DNA from: Plantago ovata
Taxonomy: Eukaryota > Streptophyta > Magnoliopsida > Lamiales > Plantaginaceae
Reading direction: 5' to 3'
Assembly (NCBI GenBank): GCA_028274465.1
Contig: CM051456.1
Coordinates: 65,706,753 to 65,770,752, forward strand
Length of the DNA: 64,000 bases
Positions 1 to 12,887 of this stretch are shown here, piece after piece (position 1 is the first letter of the stretch; every line of letters starts with the position of its first letter). Position numbers and translations under genes: made by a program. Under the pieces are notes generated by a model. That model was not told the DNA's origin. It was given only the letters and a program-made list of their open reading frames with translations, and made no database searches.

Positions 1-1049
1 TGGTATGATACCTTGGCTAAGTTCTTGCTGGAAAATGGTTTCAAGAAAGGTGAAGTTGACAAAACCTTATTTACCATGAACCATGATGGTAAAATACTCT
101 TAGTTCAAATTTATGTGGATGACATAATTTTTGGATCTAAGGACAAGCAACTTTGTGATGATTTTGCCAAACTCATGACAAACAAGTTTGAAATGAGTAT
201 GATGGGAAAATTGAATTATTTCCTAGGATTGCAAGTCAAGCAACTCAAAGATGGAATATTCATAAATCAAGCAAAGTATGCGAAAGAAATGCTCATAAAG
301 TTTAGGATCAAAGAGGAGAGAAACCTGAAAAGATCCCTATGAGTGTTGGTACCAAATTGGGCTATACTAAAGAAGATAAAAGTGTTGAAGAACACAAGTA
401 TAGGAAGCTCATTGGTTCCTTGTTGTATTTAACAGCAAGTAGACCTGACATTCAGTATGCTGTTTGTGTGTGTGCAAGATTCCAATCTGATCCAAGAGAA
501 TCACACTACAAAAAGGCAATCAAGATACTGAAATATGTCAAAGGTACAGTCAATGTTGGATTATGGTATCCTAAAGATTCTAGACTTGAATTGGTTGTTA
601 TTCTGATGCTGATCATGGAGGATCAACTCTTGATAGAAAAGTACCTCTGGAACTTGTCAGTTTTTGGGTACTATTAATATCATGGTTCAGCAAGAAAGCA
701 AACCTGTGTTGCCAATTCATCTACTGAATCTGAATACATTGCAGCTGGTTGTTGCAAGCTCAAATCCTATGGATTCAGCAACATTAAGAGATTATGTATT
801 CTGCAAAAGAAAACACCAATCTTTTGTGATAATACAAGTGCTATTGCTATTACGCAAATCCTAAGTTTCACTCTAGGACTAAGCACATTGATATTGACAT
901 CCTTCATTAGAGATCATGTGGAAAAGGGAGATATTGAGGTTGTGAAAGTAGGTACTGATGAAACTTGCTGACATCTTTACCAGCCCCTACCAGATAATAG
1001 GTTCGCAATGCTAAGGTATAAACCTGGATTGATTGAACTACCTCAATAA
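1..1049 (+). pseudogene. Copia copy A: 3' end of pol (RT and RNase H), frameshifted
   Basis: This is the C-terminal part of a Ty1/copia polyprotein, the reverse transcriptase and RNase H that copy element RNA into DNA. The YVDD catalytic motif is readable at about 112-123 and the RNase H region ends at a TAA at 1047-1049. It aligns base by base with 41411-42471 of copy C. The frame is broken many times by 1-3 base gains and losses (near 314, 595, 640, 670, 700, 760, 800 and 950), with few substitutions between them. That pattern suits sequencing error as well as decay. The window edge removes everything upstream. Confidence 0.93.
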
Positions 1050-1940
1050 GGATACATTTGGGGAATGCTGAAACAGGTATTCAGCAACCAAAAAGTATTC
1101 TACTTAAACCTCGTTACACTAATTTCTCTAAGAAATGTGTAGGTCATACATGATTGCTGAACAGGCATTCAGCAAGTAATTCCTTCAAAAAGGGTATTTG
1201 TTAGGAAACTTGATCACTTGCTGAGACAGGCACTCAGTAAGAGAAAAACCTTAAAGATTGCTGAAACGGGCCTCAGACAATCAAAGATACTGAAACAGGT
1301 ATCAAGTATCAAGGGATATGTCTGAGACGGGAACTCAGAAAAAAGCAAAACTCATTCTCAGATTTTACCAAAGGATATCTCAAGTACAAAAGATTTACTG
1401 ATACGGGAAATCAGAAATATCTTTTAAACTTAAGGAAATTATGAGATTCTAAGTAAGGGGGAACTTTCAGCAAGTATCTAGGCTATTTATGCAAACTCGC
1501 TGAAAGATTCTTGTCTATTTCAGCAAGCAATCTAATCCCTTAAACTCGGTAAAATAAATTTGTGACGTTAAACGGGCACAGATAAACTCGCTAATAATCA
1601 TGAAATGAAATACAATCGTGGCCATTGATAAAAGGATTAGTAATCTAACGGTTAACAAAACAAAGAGAGAGAGTGCTCTGACGGTTTAGTTCGTGGGCCA
1701 CTACGCATTCAATGCAAAGGCTACCCGAACGACGGTGTTTCTCTGTTTAAACTTGCGGAGAAAAAGAAAATCGATGAGTTTCTCACACTCAGAGAAACTC
1801 TATAAAGAAGGAGTTAGAGAAATGACAAAATTCTTTAACTCACATTTCCTTTCTCTGCAAAAGTTAGCAGGAATCTACTGTACCTCCTGGTAAAAAGCAA
1901 ACTATCTTTTTCGTACACATTGTCTTCTCTATAAAAAGAA
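1050..1940 (+). other. Copia copy A spacer between pol and third ORF, with stem-loops and promoter-like blocks
   Basis: This non-coding spacer corresponds to 42472-43343 of copy C. It holds the same series of stem-loops with ACRGG-type loops (first at about 1066-1084, last near 1395-1430). It also has the LTR-start motif TGTTAGGAAACTTG from 1199, the block GCATTCAATGCAAAG at 1705-1719 and a TATAAAG box at 1801. Unlike copy C it runs without interruption into the start of the third ORF at 1941, so it shows the arrangement before the gypsy insertion seen in copy C. Confidence 0.8.
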
Positions 1941-1977
1941 ATGGCACCAAAGAGACAGTCATCAAGTCCTCAAGTCG
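1941..1977 (+). CDS. Copia copy A: first codons of the third ORF, cut by the gap
   Basis: ATG at 1941 opens a reading frame starting MAPKRQSS, the same N terminus as the third ORFs at 9563 and 57099. Only 12 codons are present before the run of N. The apparent ORF that continues across the N run and ends at 2135 is an artefact, because the bases after the gap are satellite. Confidence 0.85.
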
Positions 1978-2077
1978 NNNNNNNNNNNNNNNNNNNNNNN
2001 NNNNNNNNNNNNNNNNNNNNNNNNNNNNNNNNNNNNNNNNNNNNNNNNNNNNNNNNNNNNNNNNNNNNNNNNNNNNN
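1978..2077. other. Assembly gap of 100 N
   Basis: Exactly 100 N, the conventional placeholder for a scaffold gap of unknown size. Copy A and satellite array 1 are therefore not proven to be neighbours. Confidence 0.99.
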
Positions 2078-5000
2078 ACTAACTAGATGTAGTTGTTTAT
2101 TGATTAATGCATCCACTTTCTATTGCTTTGAGTAGATGAAATACAATCCAAAGTAACGAATGAGTTGTATGTCTTTCGTTTGTCTAGAACAACAACTAAT
2201 CAATAGATTATTGAACTAACTTCAAGTACTAGAGTTCTATACACAATCGAACAACAATCTCCCTTACTTCCATATATAGAATGTTAAAGAATCCATTGAA
2301 ACTACATTTCTATTTGCCCTTACGAACTAAATTAAGTTTTTATGATTCATTCAACCCACTTTCTATTGTTTTGAGTAGATGAAGGTAGAATAACAGGTAA
2401 TGAATGAGTTGTATATCTTCCCTTTGTTTAGAACAACAATTAGATCACTAGATTGTTAGAACTAACGCAAGTACGGGAGTTGTAACACAATCGAATAAGG
2501 AGCAGCTCCCTTACTTCCTTATCGGCAAAGTTAAAGAATACATTGAAACTAACCAGTCTATACCCATTACTAATAGATTAGTGTTTATTAATTCAGTCAT
2601 CCAAGTTTTTGTTGCTTTGAGTAGATAAAACATACATCCCAAGTAGCGAATGAGTTGAATGTGTTCCGTTTGTCTAGAACAACACAAGATCACTAGATTA
2701 GTTAGAACTAACTACAATACTAGAGTTCGATACACAATCGAATAAGAAGCAACCCTTAATTCCATATAGGGAAGTTAAAGTATCCATTGAACTAACCTTT
2801 CTAGGCCGCTACTAACTAGATTAGTTGTGTATAGATGCATTCATCCACTTTCTATTGCTTTGAGTAGATGAAATACAATACCTTGTCATTAATGAGTTGT
2901 ATTCTTCCGTTTGTATAGAACAGCAACGAGATCACTAGATTAGTTAGAACTAACTACAAGTACTAGAGTTCATACAAATCGAATAAGAAGATTTCTTACT
3001 TCCTTATGGGGAAAGTTAAAGAATACATCGAAACTAACATTTATGTTGCCGCTACAATCTAGATTAGTTGTTTATTGATTCATTCATAAACTTCTATTGT
3101 TTTGAGTAGATGAAAGATACAATACCATGTAATGAATGAGTTGTGTGTCCTCCGTTTGTATAGAATAACAACTAGATCACTAGATTAGTTAGAACTAACT
3201 ACAAGTACTAGAGTTCTATACACAATCGAATAAGAAACTCCCTCACTTCCTTATGGAGAAAGTTAAAGAATCCATTGAAACTAACCTTTCTATTGCCGCT
3301 ACTAACTAGATTAGTTGTTTATTGATTAATTCATCCACTTTCTATTGCTTTGAGTAGATGAAGATACAATCCAAAGTAACGAATGAGTTGTATGTCTTTC
3401 GTTTGTCTAGAACAACAACTAGATCAATAGATTAGTTAGAACTAACTTCAAGTACTAGAGTTCTATACACAATCGAACAACAATCTCCCTTACTTCCATA
3501 TATAGAATGTTAAAGAATCCATTGAAACTAACATTTCTATTGCCCTTACTAACTAAATTAGTTGTTTATTGATTCATTCATCCACTTTCTATTGTTTTGA
3601 GTAGATGAAAGGTAGAATACCATGTAATGAATGAGTTGTATATCTTCCCTTTGTTTGGAACAACAATTAGATCACTAGATTTGTTAGAACTAACTTCAAG
3701 TACGGGAGTTGTACACACAATCGAATAAGAAGCTCCCTTACTTCCTTATCGGCAAAGTTAAAGAATACATTGAAACTAACCATTCTATTACCCTTACTAA
3801 CTAGATTAGTTGTTTATTAATTCAGTCATCCAATTTTTGTTGCTTTGAGTAGATGAAACATACAATCCCAAGTAGCGAATGAGTTGAATGTGTTCCGTTT
3901 GTCTAGAACAACAACTAGATCACTAGATTAGTTAGAACTAACTACAAGTACTAGAGTTCTATACACAATCGAATAAGAAGCACCCTTAATTCCATATAGG
4001 GAAAGTTAAAGTATCCATTGAAACTAACCTTTCTATTGCCGCTACTAACTAGATTAGTTGTTTATAGATTCATTCATCCACTTTCTATTGCTTTGAGTAG
4101 ATGAAAGATACAATACCTTGTCATTAATGAGTTGTATGTCTTCCGTTTGTATAGAACAGCAACGAGATCACTAGATTAGTTAGAACTAACTACAAGTACT
4201 AGAGTTCTATACAAATCGAATAAGAAGCTTTCTTACTTCCTTATGGGGAAAGTTAAAGAATACATCGAAACTAACATTTATGTTGCCGCTACAAACTAGA
4301 TTAGTTGTTTATTGATTCATTCATAAACTTTCTATTGTTTTGAGTAGATGAAAGATACAATACCATGTAATAAATGAGTTGTGTGTCCTCCGTTAGTATA
4401 GAATAACAACTAGATCACTAGATTAGTTAGAACTAACTACAAGTACTAGAGTTCTATACACAATCGAATAAGAAACTCCCTCACTTCCTTATGGAGAAAG
4501 TTAAAGAATCCATTGAAACTAACCTTTCTATTGCCGCTACTAACTAGATTAGTTGTTTATTGATTAATTCATCCACTTTCTATTGCTTTGAGTAGATGAA
4601 GATACAATCCAAAGTAACGAATGAGTTGTATGTCTTTCGTTTGTCTAGAACAACAACTAGATCAATAGATTAGTTAGAACTAACTTCAAGTACTAGAGTT
4701 CTATACACAATCGAACAACAATCTCCCTTACTTCCATATATAGAATGTTAAAGAATCCATTGAAACTAACATTTCTATTGCCCTTACTAACTAAATTAGT
4801 TGTTTATTGATTCATTCATCCACTTTCTATTGTTTTGAGTAGATGAAAGGTAGAATACCATGTAATGAATGAGTTGTATATCTTCCCTTTGTTTAGAACA
4901 ACAATTAGATCAGTAGATTAGTTAGAACTAACTTCAAGTACTGGAGTTGTACACACAATCGAATAAGAAGCTCCCTTACTTCCTTATCGGCAAAGTTAAA

Positions 5001-8000
5001 GAATACATTGAAACTAACCATTCTATTACCCTTACTAACTAGATTAGTTGTTTATTGATTCAGTCATCCAATTTTTGTTGCTTTGAGTAGATGAAAGATA
5101 CAATCCCAAGTAGCGAATGAGTTGAATGTGTTCCGTTGTCTAGAACAACAACTTGATCACTAGATTAGTTAGAACTAACTACAAGTACTAGAGTTCTATA
5201 CACAATCGAATAAGAAGCACCCTTAATTCCATATAGGGAAAGTTAAAGTATCCATTGAAACTAACCTTTCTATTGCCGCTACTAACTAGATTAGTTGTTT
5301 ATTGATTAATTCATCCACTTTCTATTGCTTTGAGTAGATGAAAGATACAATACCTTGTCATTAATGAGTTGCATGTCTTCCGTTTGTATAGAACAGCAAC
5401 GAGATCACTAGATTAGTTAGAACTAACTACAAGTACTAGAGTTCTATACAATCGAATAAGAAGCTTTCTTACTTCCTTATGGGGAAAGTTAAAGAATACA
5501 TCGAAACTAACATTTATGTTGCCGCTACAAACTAGATTAGTTGTTTATTGATTAATTCATCCACTTTCTATTGCTTTGAGTAGATGAAAGATACAATACC
5601 TTGTCATTAATGAGTTGTATGTCTTCCGTTTGTATAGAACAGCAACGAGATCACTAGATTAGTTAGAACTAACTACAAGTACTAGAGTTCTATACAAATC
5701 GAATAAGAAGCTTTCTTACTTCCTTATGGGGAAAGTTAAAGAATACATCGAAACTAACATTTATGTTGCCGCTACAAACTAGATTAGTTGTTTATTGATT
5801 CATTCATAAACTTTCTATTGTTTTGAGTAGATGAAAGATACAATACCATGTAATGAATGAGTTGTGTGTCCTCCGTTTGTATAGAATAACAACTAGATCA
5901 CTAGATTAGTTAGAACTAACTACAAGTACTAGAGTTCTATACACAATCGAATAAGAAACTCCCTCACTTCCTTATGGAGAAAGTTAAAGAATCCATTGAA
6001 ACTAACCTTTCTATTGCCGCTACTAACTAGATTAGTTGTTTATTGATTAATTCATCCACTTTCTATTGCTTTGAGTAGATGAAAGATACAATCCAAAGTA
6101 ACGAATGAGTTGTATGTCTTTCGTTTGTCTAGAACAACAACTAGATCAATAGATTAGTTAGAACTAACTTCAAGTACTAGAGTTCTATACACAATCGAAC
6201 AACAATCTCCCTTACTTCCATATATAGAATGTTAAAGAATCCATTGAAACTAACATTTCTATTGCCCTTACTAACTAAATTAGTTGTTTATTGATTCATT
6301 CATCCACTTTCTATTGTTTTGAGTAGATGAAAGGTAGAATACCATGTAATGAATGAGTTGTATATCTTCCCTTTGTTTAGAACAACAATTAGATCACTAG
6401 ATTTGTTAGAACTAACTTCAAGTACGGGAGTTGTACACACAATCGAATAAGAAGCTCCCTTACTTCCTTATCGGCAAAGTTAAAGAATACATTGAAACTA
6501 ACCATTCTATTACCCTTACTAACTAGATTAGTTGTTTATTAATTCAGTCATCCAATTTTTGTTGCTTTGAGTAGATGAAACATACAATCCCAAGTAGCGA
6601 ATGAGTTGAATGTGTTCCGTTTGTCTAGAACAACAACTAGATCACTAGATTAGTTAGAACTAACTACAAGTACTAGAGTTCTATACACAATCGAATAAGA
6701 AGCACCCTTAATTCCATATAGGGAAAGTTAAAGTATCCATTGAAACTAACCTTTCTATTGCCGCTACTAACTAGATTAGTTGTTTATAGATTCATTCATC
6801 CACTTTCTATTGCTTTGAGTAGATGAAAGATACAATACCTTGTCATTAATGAGTTGTATGTCTTCCGTTTGTATAGAACAGCAACGAGATCACTAGATTA
6901 GTTAGATCTAACTACAAGTACTAGAGTTCTATACAAATCGAATAAGAAGCTTTCTTACTTCCTTATGGGGAAAGTTAAAGAATACATCGAAACTAACATT
7001 TATGTTGCCGCTACAAACTAGATTAGTTGTTTATTGATTCAGTCATCCAATTTCTGTTGCTTTGAGTAGATGAAAGATACAATACCATGTAATGAATGAG
7101 TTGTGTGTCCTCCGTTTGTATAGAATAACAACTAGATCACTAGATTAGTTAGAACTAACTACAAGTACTAGAGTTCTATACACAATCGAATAAGAAACTC
7201 CCTCACTTCCTTATGGAGAAAGTTAAAGAATCCATTGAAACTAACCTTTCTATTGCCGCTACTAACTAGATTAGTTGTTTATTGATTAATTCATCCACTT
7301 TCTATTGCTTTGAGTAGATGAAGATACAATCCAAAGTAACGAATGAGTTGTATGTCTTTCGTTTGTCTAGAACAACAACTAGATCAATAGATTAGTTAGA
7401 ACTAACTTCAAGTACTAGAGTTCTATACACAATCGAATAACAATCTCCCTTACTTCCATATATAGAATGTTAAAGAATCCATTGAAACTAACATTTCTAT
7501 TGCCCTTACTAACTAAATTAGTTGTTTATTGATTCATTCATCCACTTTCTATTGTTTTGAGTAGATGAAAGGTAGAATACCATGTAATGAATGAGTTGTA
7601 TATCTTCCCTTTGTTTAGAACAACAATTAGATCACTAGATTTGTTAGAACTAACTTCAAGTACGGGAGTTGTACACACAATCGAATAAGAAGCTCCCTTA
7701 CTTCCTTATCGGCAAAGTTAAACAATACATTGAAACTAACCATTCTATTACCCTTACTAACTAGATTAGTTGTTTATTGATTCAGTCATCCAATTTTTGT
7801 TGCTTTGAGTAGATGAAAGATACAATCCCAAGTAGCGAATGAGTTGAATGTGTTCCGTTTGTCTAGAACAACAACTAGATCACTAGATTAGTTAGAACTA
7901 ACTACAAGTACTAGAGTTCTATACACAATCGAATAAGAAGCTTTCTTACTTCCTTATGGGGAAGTTAAAGAATCCATCGAAACTAACATTTCTATTGCCG

Positions 8001-8935
8001 CTACAAACTAGATTAGTTGTTTATTGATTCATTCATCAAGTTTCTATTGTTTTGAGTAGATGAAAGATACAATACCATGTAATGAATGAGTTGTGTGTCT
8101 TCCGTTTGTATAGAATAACAACTAGATCACTAGATTAGTTAGAACTAACTACAAGTACTAGAGTTCTATACAAATCGAATAAGAAGCTTCCTTACTTCCT
8201 TATGGGGATAGTTAAAGAACCCATCGAAACTAACCTTTCTATTGCCGCTACTAAGTAGATTAGTTGTTTATTGATTCATTCATCCACTTTCTATTACTTT
8301 GAGTAGATGAAAGATACAATCCAAAGTAACGAATGAGTTGTATGTCTGTCAATAGATTAGTTAGAACTAACTTCAAGTATTAGAGTTCTATACACAATCG
8401 AATAACAATCTCCCTTACTTCCTTATATAGAATGTTAAAGAATCCATTGAAACTAACATTTCTATTGCCCTTACTAACTAGATTAGTTGTTTATTGATTC
8501 ATTCATCCAGTTTCTATTGCTTTGAAAAGATGAAAGATACAATCCCAAGTAACGAATGAGTTGTATGTCTTTTGTTTGTCTAGAACAACATCTAGATCAA
8601 TAGATTAGTTAGAACTAATTTCAAGTACTAGAGTTCTATACACAATCGAATAACAATCTCCCTTACTTCCTTATATAGAATGTTAAAAAATCCATTGAAA
8701 CTAACATTTCTATATCCCTTACTAACTAAATTTGTTGTTTATTGATTCATTCATCCACTTTCTATTGTTTTGAGTAGATGAAAGATACAATACCATGTAA
8801 TGAATGAGTTGTATATCTTCCCTTTGTCTAGAACAACAATTAGATCACTAGATTTGTTAGAACTAACTTCAAGTACTGGAGTTGTATACACAATCGAATA
8901 AGAAGCTCCCTTACTTCCTTATCCGCAAAGTTAAA
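2078..8935. repeat. Satellite array 1: ~248-bp monomers in a ~1,238-bp five-monomer higher-order repeat
   Basis: The marker GAGTAGATGA recurs at 3352, 3599, 3847, 4095, 4342 and 4590, giving 247-248 bp per monomer. Five variants follow in fixed order (marker followed by: aagatacaatcc; aaaggtagaat; aacatacaatcc; aaagatacaataccttg; aaagatacaataccatg). The first variant returns at about 2130, 3352, 4590, 6073 and 7312. The period is about 1,238 bp, except 1,483 bp for 4590-6073, where the fourth variant is doubled. Monomers contain the dyad AGTTAG-AA-CTAACT. From about 7,920 the order becomes irregular. The stretch next to the gap (2078-3300) has many extra single-base losses. The array stops mid-monomer at 8935. 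No coding potential is apparent; short ORFs here are chance. Confidence 0.97.
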
Positions 8936-9562
8936 AGGGATTTGCTGAGACGGGAACTCAGGAGCATCTTCCTAAAGAAAAATGAGATATTTGATTAATA
9001 GGGAACTTTCAAAAATTACAAGGCTTGTTACTTATAAAGTAATTGCTAAAGTTAGAACGATTAAAATTACTGAAAAGATTCTCTAACACTTCAGCAAGCT
9101 ATTAGCTTCTAAGTAAAAGAGGTAAAATCCCTTTATTCAAGGTAAAATCTAATGTGACGTTAATCTTGGCACAAATAAACTCGCTATTAATCATGACATG
9201 AATTGCAATCGTGGCCATTGATTATAAAGAAGTTGATTATCCAACGTTTAATGTTATAAAGTGAAAACAAGCTCTGACGGTTTCGGGTTAGTGGACCACT
9301 ACGCATTTAATGCAAAGGCTCCACTAACTAATTGTATCTCTGTTTTACCATTGTTGAAGACTCAAAACCATTGAGTTTCTCACACAACAGAGATACTATA
9401 TAAATGAAGATTTAGAGAAAGACAAAATTCTTTAACTCCACATTTCCTTTCTCTGCAAAAATTACTCTAGCATGTGCTCTGAAACACTGTACCTCCGGTC
9501 AAAAAGAAAAGCATCTCTTTTTCGTACTCTTATCCCCTATTCTTACTCTGCTATATGAAGAG
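8936..9562 (+). other. Copia copy B: remnant of the pol-third ORF spacer
   Basis: The sequence switches abruptly from satellite to copia spacer at 8936. One stem-loop with loop ACGGGAA is kept near 8943-8965. The promoter-like blocks are conserved: GCATTTAATGCAAAG at 9303-9317 and TATATAAA at 9397-9404, followed by the same leader as in copies A and C (tttaactc..acatttcctttctctgc). Copy B has no LTR, gag or pol in this window. It is more diverged from copy C than copy A is. Confidence 0.82.
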
Positions 9563-11209
9563 ATGGCTCCCAAGAGACAACAAACCAAGAACACCAAGTC
9601 CTCAAAGGCAGACAGTGTTGGAAAAAGCCCTGCTCCCACTCCGGCCGCATCTCCCGCAAAGAACACAGTGAAATTTGTGTTAGCAAACAACCAGATTACT
9701 GAAAGACTCATGCCTCCCGCATATCTCAACACTGAAAAGTGTGAGTAGATGATGCAATGGGGTGGATTTGCAAAAGAGAATTATATCCGATACTTCTATG
9801 AACAAGAACTTGACGAAGAAAATGTTGAGGCGTTGAACTACATCAATAAACAAGGCCTACTTCCCTTTATCACTGCTCATCCGAAAAAGAAGTGAGTATG
9901 GTGGACACAATGGAATTCTACAACAATGCAAAAATCCAAACCCTTACTAATGAACAAGGAATCACTGAAAAGGTGATTTCTACAACAGTACAGGGAAAGA
10001 AAATCATCCTGAAGTGGATTGATTTGGCGAATATCTTTCAGATTCCAACCACTGGAACTGAAGATGACATCACTGCCACTATTGAGGAGATTGAAGCCTT
10101 CTACAGTGATGTCAGAAATGAAAGAATGAAGAAAGGAGAAAGTGCTCCTATTACTTGGAACAAGTTCACAAAGAGAAAACATCTTTGTCACTCTCTTGGA
10201 CTAGTAGCCTTGCTACTCATAAAAGTCCTAGATTCCCAAGTCGGAAAAATAGACCAAGTCGGCCTGAAAAGATGGCCATTGCTGATGCACATTTATGAGA
10301 ACAAAAATGACATCAACTGGGCTAAATACATCTTCAACAGATTTGTTGATTGTATTGCAAAGTTCAAGGTCAAGGTGGAAGAACTGTCTTGCCAATTTTC
10401 TCGGTGATGTATGGACTGAAGATTTGTTACATCTTGGAACATTTCCAGATCAAGGTAAGAAACCCATTGGCAATCAAAAAGTCAGTGTGCAATGTGGGAA
10501 GAGCTTTCTACAAGCTAAATGGACCCAAGGATGCTGACAAACAGTCCAAGAAAGAAACAGAGTCAAATGTTGCTCATACTAATGTGGTTGTTGACACTAA
10601 GGCACCCAGCAAGAGATCAAAGAAGAGAAAAGCTGATGATGATACTCAAACTGCAGCTTCATCAGCTGATCCTGTTCCCAAGAAGGCCAGAACAAAAACT
10701 TTCCCAAGGACGAAAACGACGGCGAGGAAGTCAGTTCCGGTCGTTCATGAGATACAAGACGATGATACAACAGTGGTTGCTGAAAAGTAAGCCACTCCAG
10801 TAGTTGTTATAGAGGCACTTGCTGAAGCTCCTACAAATCCAATTAATTTGGATACATCTACTGAAGAAAGACCACAAGGCAGTGGAAATGAAATTCCTGC
10901 CTTAGAAAGAATTGATGATGTCTACATGTAGATAATCTTGAGGATACAACTCTTGAACCCGCAAGTGATATTGCTGCAGACCTACGAAAGGCTGCACTTG
11001 CTGAAGACATTGCTAACAAAGCAACAAAAGAAAAAGAGAAAGTTGCTGAGACAGCAATTAGTCAAGAAAAGGAAGTTGCTGAAACAACAACTATTGAAGA
11101 ACCAGTTGTTGAGACTGCAACTGTTCAAAATCAAGAGTTTGCTGAAAATCACCAAGAAGCATCATTCGACGACGCATCTCATGATGCTGAGAATTTTAGA
11201 CCTAGTTCA
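9563..11209 (+). pseudogene. Copia copy B: third ORF, broken
   Basis: This is a diverged copy of the third ORF at 57099, starting at the same MAPKRQ. The N-terminal domain is recognisable (for example MQWGGFAKENYIRYFYEQEL), as is the later KRKADDDTQTAASSA segment. It is disrupted by an in-frame TAG at 9746-9748 and by frame changes near 9890, 10380 and 10790-10940. It ends at about 11209, where alignment to 58861-58875 of copy C stops and unrelated F-box sequence begins. Compared with copy C it lacks a segment of roughly 200 bp, including the one that carries copy C's TAG. Conservation at the amino-acid level between the two copies argues that the ORF once encoded a selected protein. Confidence 0.85.
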
Positions 11210-11678
11210 CCGGTACCTTTGTGATTATGTTCATACAGAAAATTGGATGTCATTTGTGATTGTGGCTTTTAACTTGGCCAGTGAAATGTTTAGTCTACTC
11301 CCTATACCTTTCGATGAAAATGTTCCAAGGCGTTGTTCCTTTAATCTTTATGTTCTAGGGGGTTGTCTGTGTGTTGTAGGGATATCATGGGATGCATGGA
11401 TAATGAAACATTATGGGCGAGGACAACTTTGTACCAAGCTCCCTCTAAGTGCTCACGAGCCTAGACCAGCTGGTTTCATTAAACCCGTGTGTCATTTTAA
11501 GGACAACCAACTAATTTTGCTACATCTCTTTAGGAAGAAGTTGTTTCTTTCGAATGTGAACATGAAAATGACAGTGGTGTCGTTTCCTCGTACTAGTGAA
11601 CTTGTGGTTGATGATGTATGTCTATTTGTTGCGAGTCTTGTCTCACCTAAACAGCTTGCTGCAAGGGAAGTAGAATGA
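11210..11678 (+). pseudogene. F-box-associated domain fragment (host gene remnant)
   Basis: From about 11223 an open frame reads WMSFVIVAFNLASEMFSLLP, then VLGGCLCVVGISWDAWIMKHYG and a KPVCHFKDNQLILLH stretch, ending at TGA 11676-11678. The order 'I-x-A-F-x-L-x-S-E-x-F..lP', 'L-x-G-x-L-C-V-V', 'W-x-M-K-x-Y-G', then a late beta-strand segment is that of plant F-box-associated domains, which follow the F-box in SCF ubiquitin-ligase substrate receptors. The F-box and the first part of the domain are missing, because the sequence upstream is copia copy B. The frame happens to continue from the copia remnant without a stop, which is chance. It is most likely a dead 3' fragment of a host gene. Confidence 0.72.
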
Positions 11679-12477
11679 TGGAATTGAATGGTGTGGGCTT
11701 AATTGACCCAATTGTTTCGGCATTTATATGTGTATAGGATTACTCCCTAGAAATACTTTTTTGAATTGGCTAGTCTATCATGGTAATCTTACAACAAAAT
11801 TTTTTTTGTAAGTTACACATTTCTTTTGTGAAACCAAAGTCAAGCATTCATTACAGAATAATATATCATTGACATCAAATAATTGAAACATTTGACACTA
11901 AAATAAAATAACCTTCGACAACTTCTTATAACATTGATGGAGAATTATTGTAACATTTGACAGCGAATGACATAACATTTACTTTATACTAAGGTCCCGG
12001 AATACACAGTAAAAGTCACCAATATAACACTGAAAAACATTTATCACGCAATTATGTAACATTTGATGTTTTTTGGTAAGTTAAGCATTTTTCTTATGAA
12101 ATCAAAGTTAATCATTCGTTTCAGTTGGCGATTAATAGGTTTTTATCGAATTTTTTTGTGAAACAAAAATCAAATTCAGTACACAAAACAATAAACATTA
12201 ATGGGAAATAATTGAAACATTTTAGACCAAGCGAGATAACATTGAACATTTTCTACTAAACACATTACTGAATAGAAGAGCTGAATAGAAATACTGTGTT
12301 CTTTCACGTATACAGCTGGAAACAAAACACTTGAATTAATTCGAATGAATAATTCGATCTTCGTCCGTGCATAGTTGGGGCGTAATACAGTGCTTTCATC
12401 AAGTTTACTGCAATACTATTATTAATGACACTATTACTTAACTTAAATTTAAAAAAAGCTTGGATGCTGCAATTAAA
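11679..12477. other. AT-rich intergenic stretch with diverged internal repeats
   Basis: No gene is visible. Three degenerate repeats can be seen, beginning near 11809, 12074 and 12158. Each has the pattern 'gtaagttanacattt...tgaaaccaaagtcaa...' followed by an 'attgaaacatttgac' phrase, which itself recurs (about 11880, 11948, 12055, 12210). It could be 3' flank of the F-box gene or an old repeat. Confidence 0.5.
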
Positions 12478-12817
12478 TTAATCAGAGTTATTATAATCAG
12501 AGTAATTATCATAATAATTGTCAGAGTTATAATCCTCGGGATCGTCCATCTTCACCCATAGATAGTTGGGTGTTGATCCAAGTAGATGCGCTGGTGCTTC
12601 GATGTGCTGTTTTATGATGTCATGAAACACATCATCACTTTGAATCAAGTCATAGTCTTCCTCCCCAAATGGTTTCATTTGCAACAGTGGCTCGCACTGA
12701 CTCGTGTCCATTTCAAAATACTCGGCCAAGAATTTCTTAAAACCATTCAGAGTCAAACCAACAGTATCGATCCCAATAGCAAGAGTAGAGCTCTTCAATT
12801 CCATCACGATCGGTAAC
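12478..12817 (-). pseudogene. Unknown duplicated module, copy 1 (KPFGEEDY motif)
   Basis: The minus-strand frame follows a possible 3' splice site (intron end at 12818) and ends in a very acidic Asn/Asp/Tyr tail at 12478. It contains GLTLNGFKKFLAEYF, then MKPFGEEDYDLIQSDDVFHDIIKQHI, then LWVKMDD. The module at 12888-13220 has the same order of elements, so the two are tandem duplicates. The pattern (hydrophobic helix, a short 'F-x-K-P-F' segment, an acidic 'SDD' turn, a helix, then a final beta strand) resembles the PB1-like N-terminal domain of MuDR-type transposases. That is an inference from pattern only. I do not recognise the protein. Confidence 0.45.
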
Positions 12818-12887
12818 CTACAATGAAAATTAAAACGCTTTCAACATTAGAAATATAGTCTTATTGATGATATTATTACTTATAAAA

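Noticed and set aside
1941-2135. Open frame that runs across the N gap
   Set aside because: The middle is N and the right end is satellite; only the first 12 codons are real.
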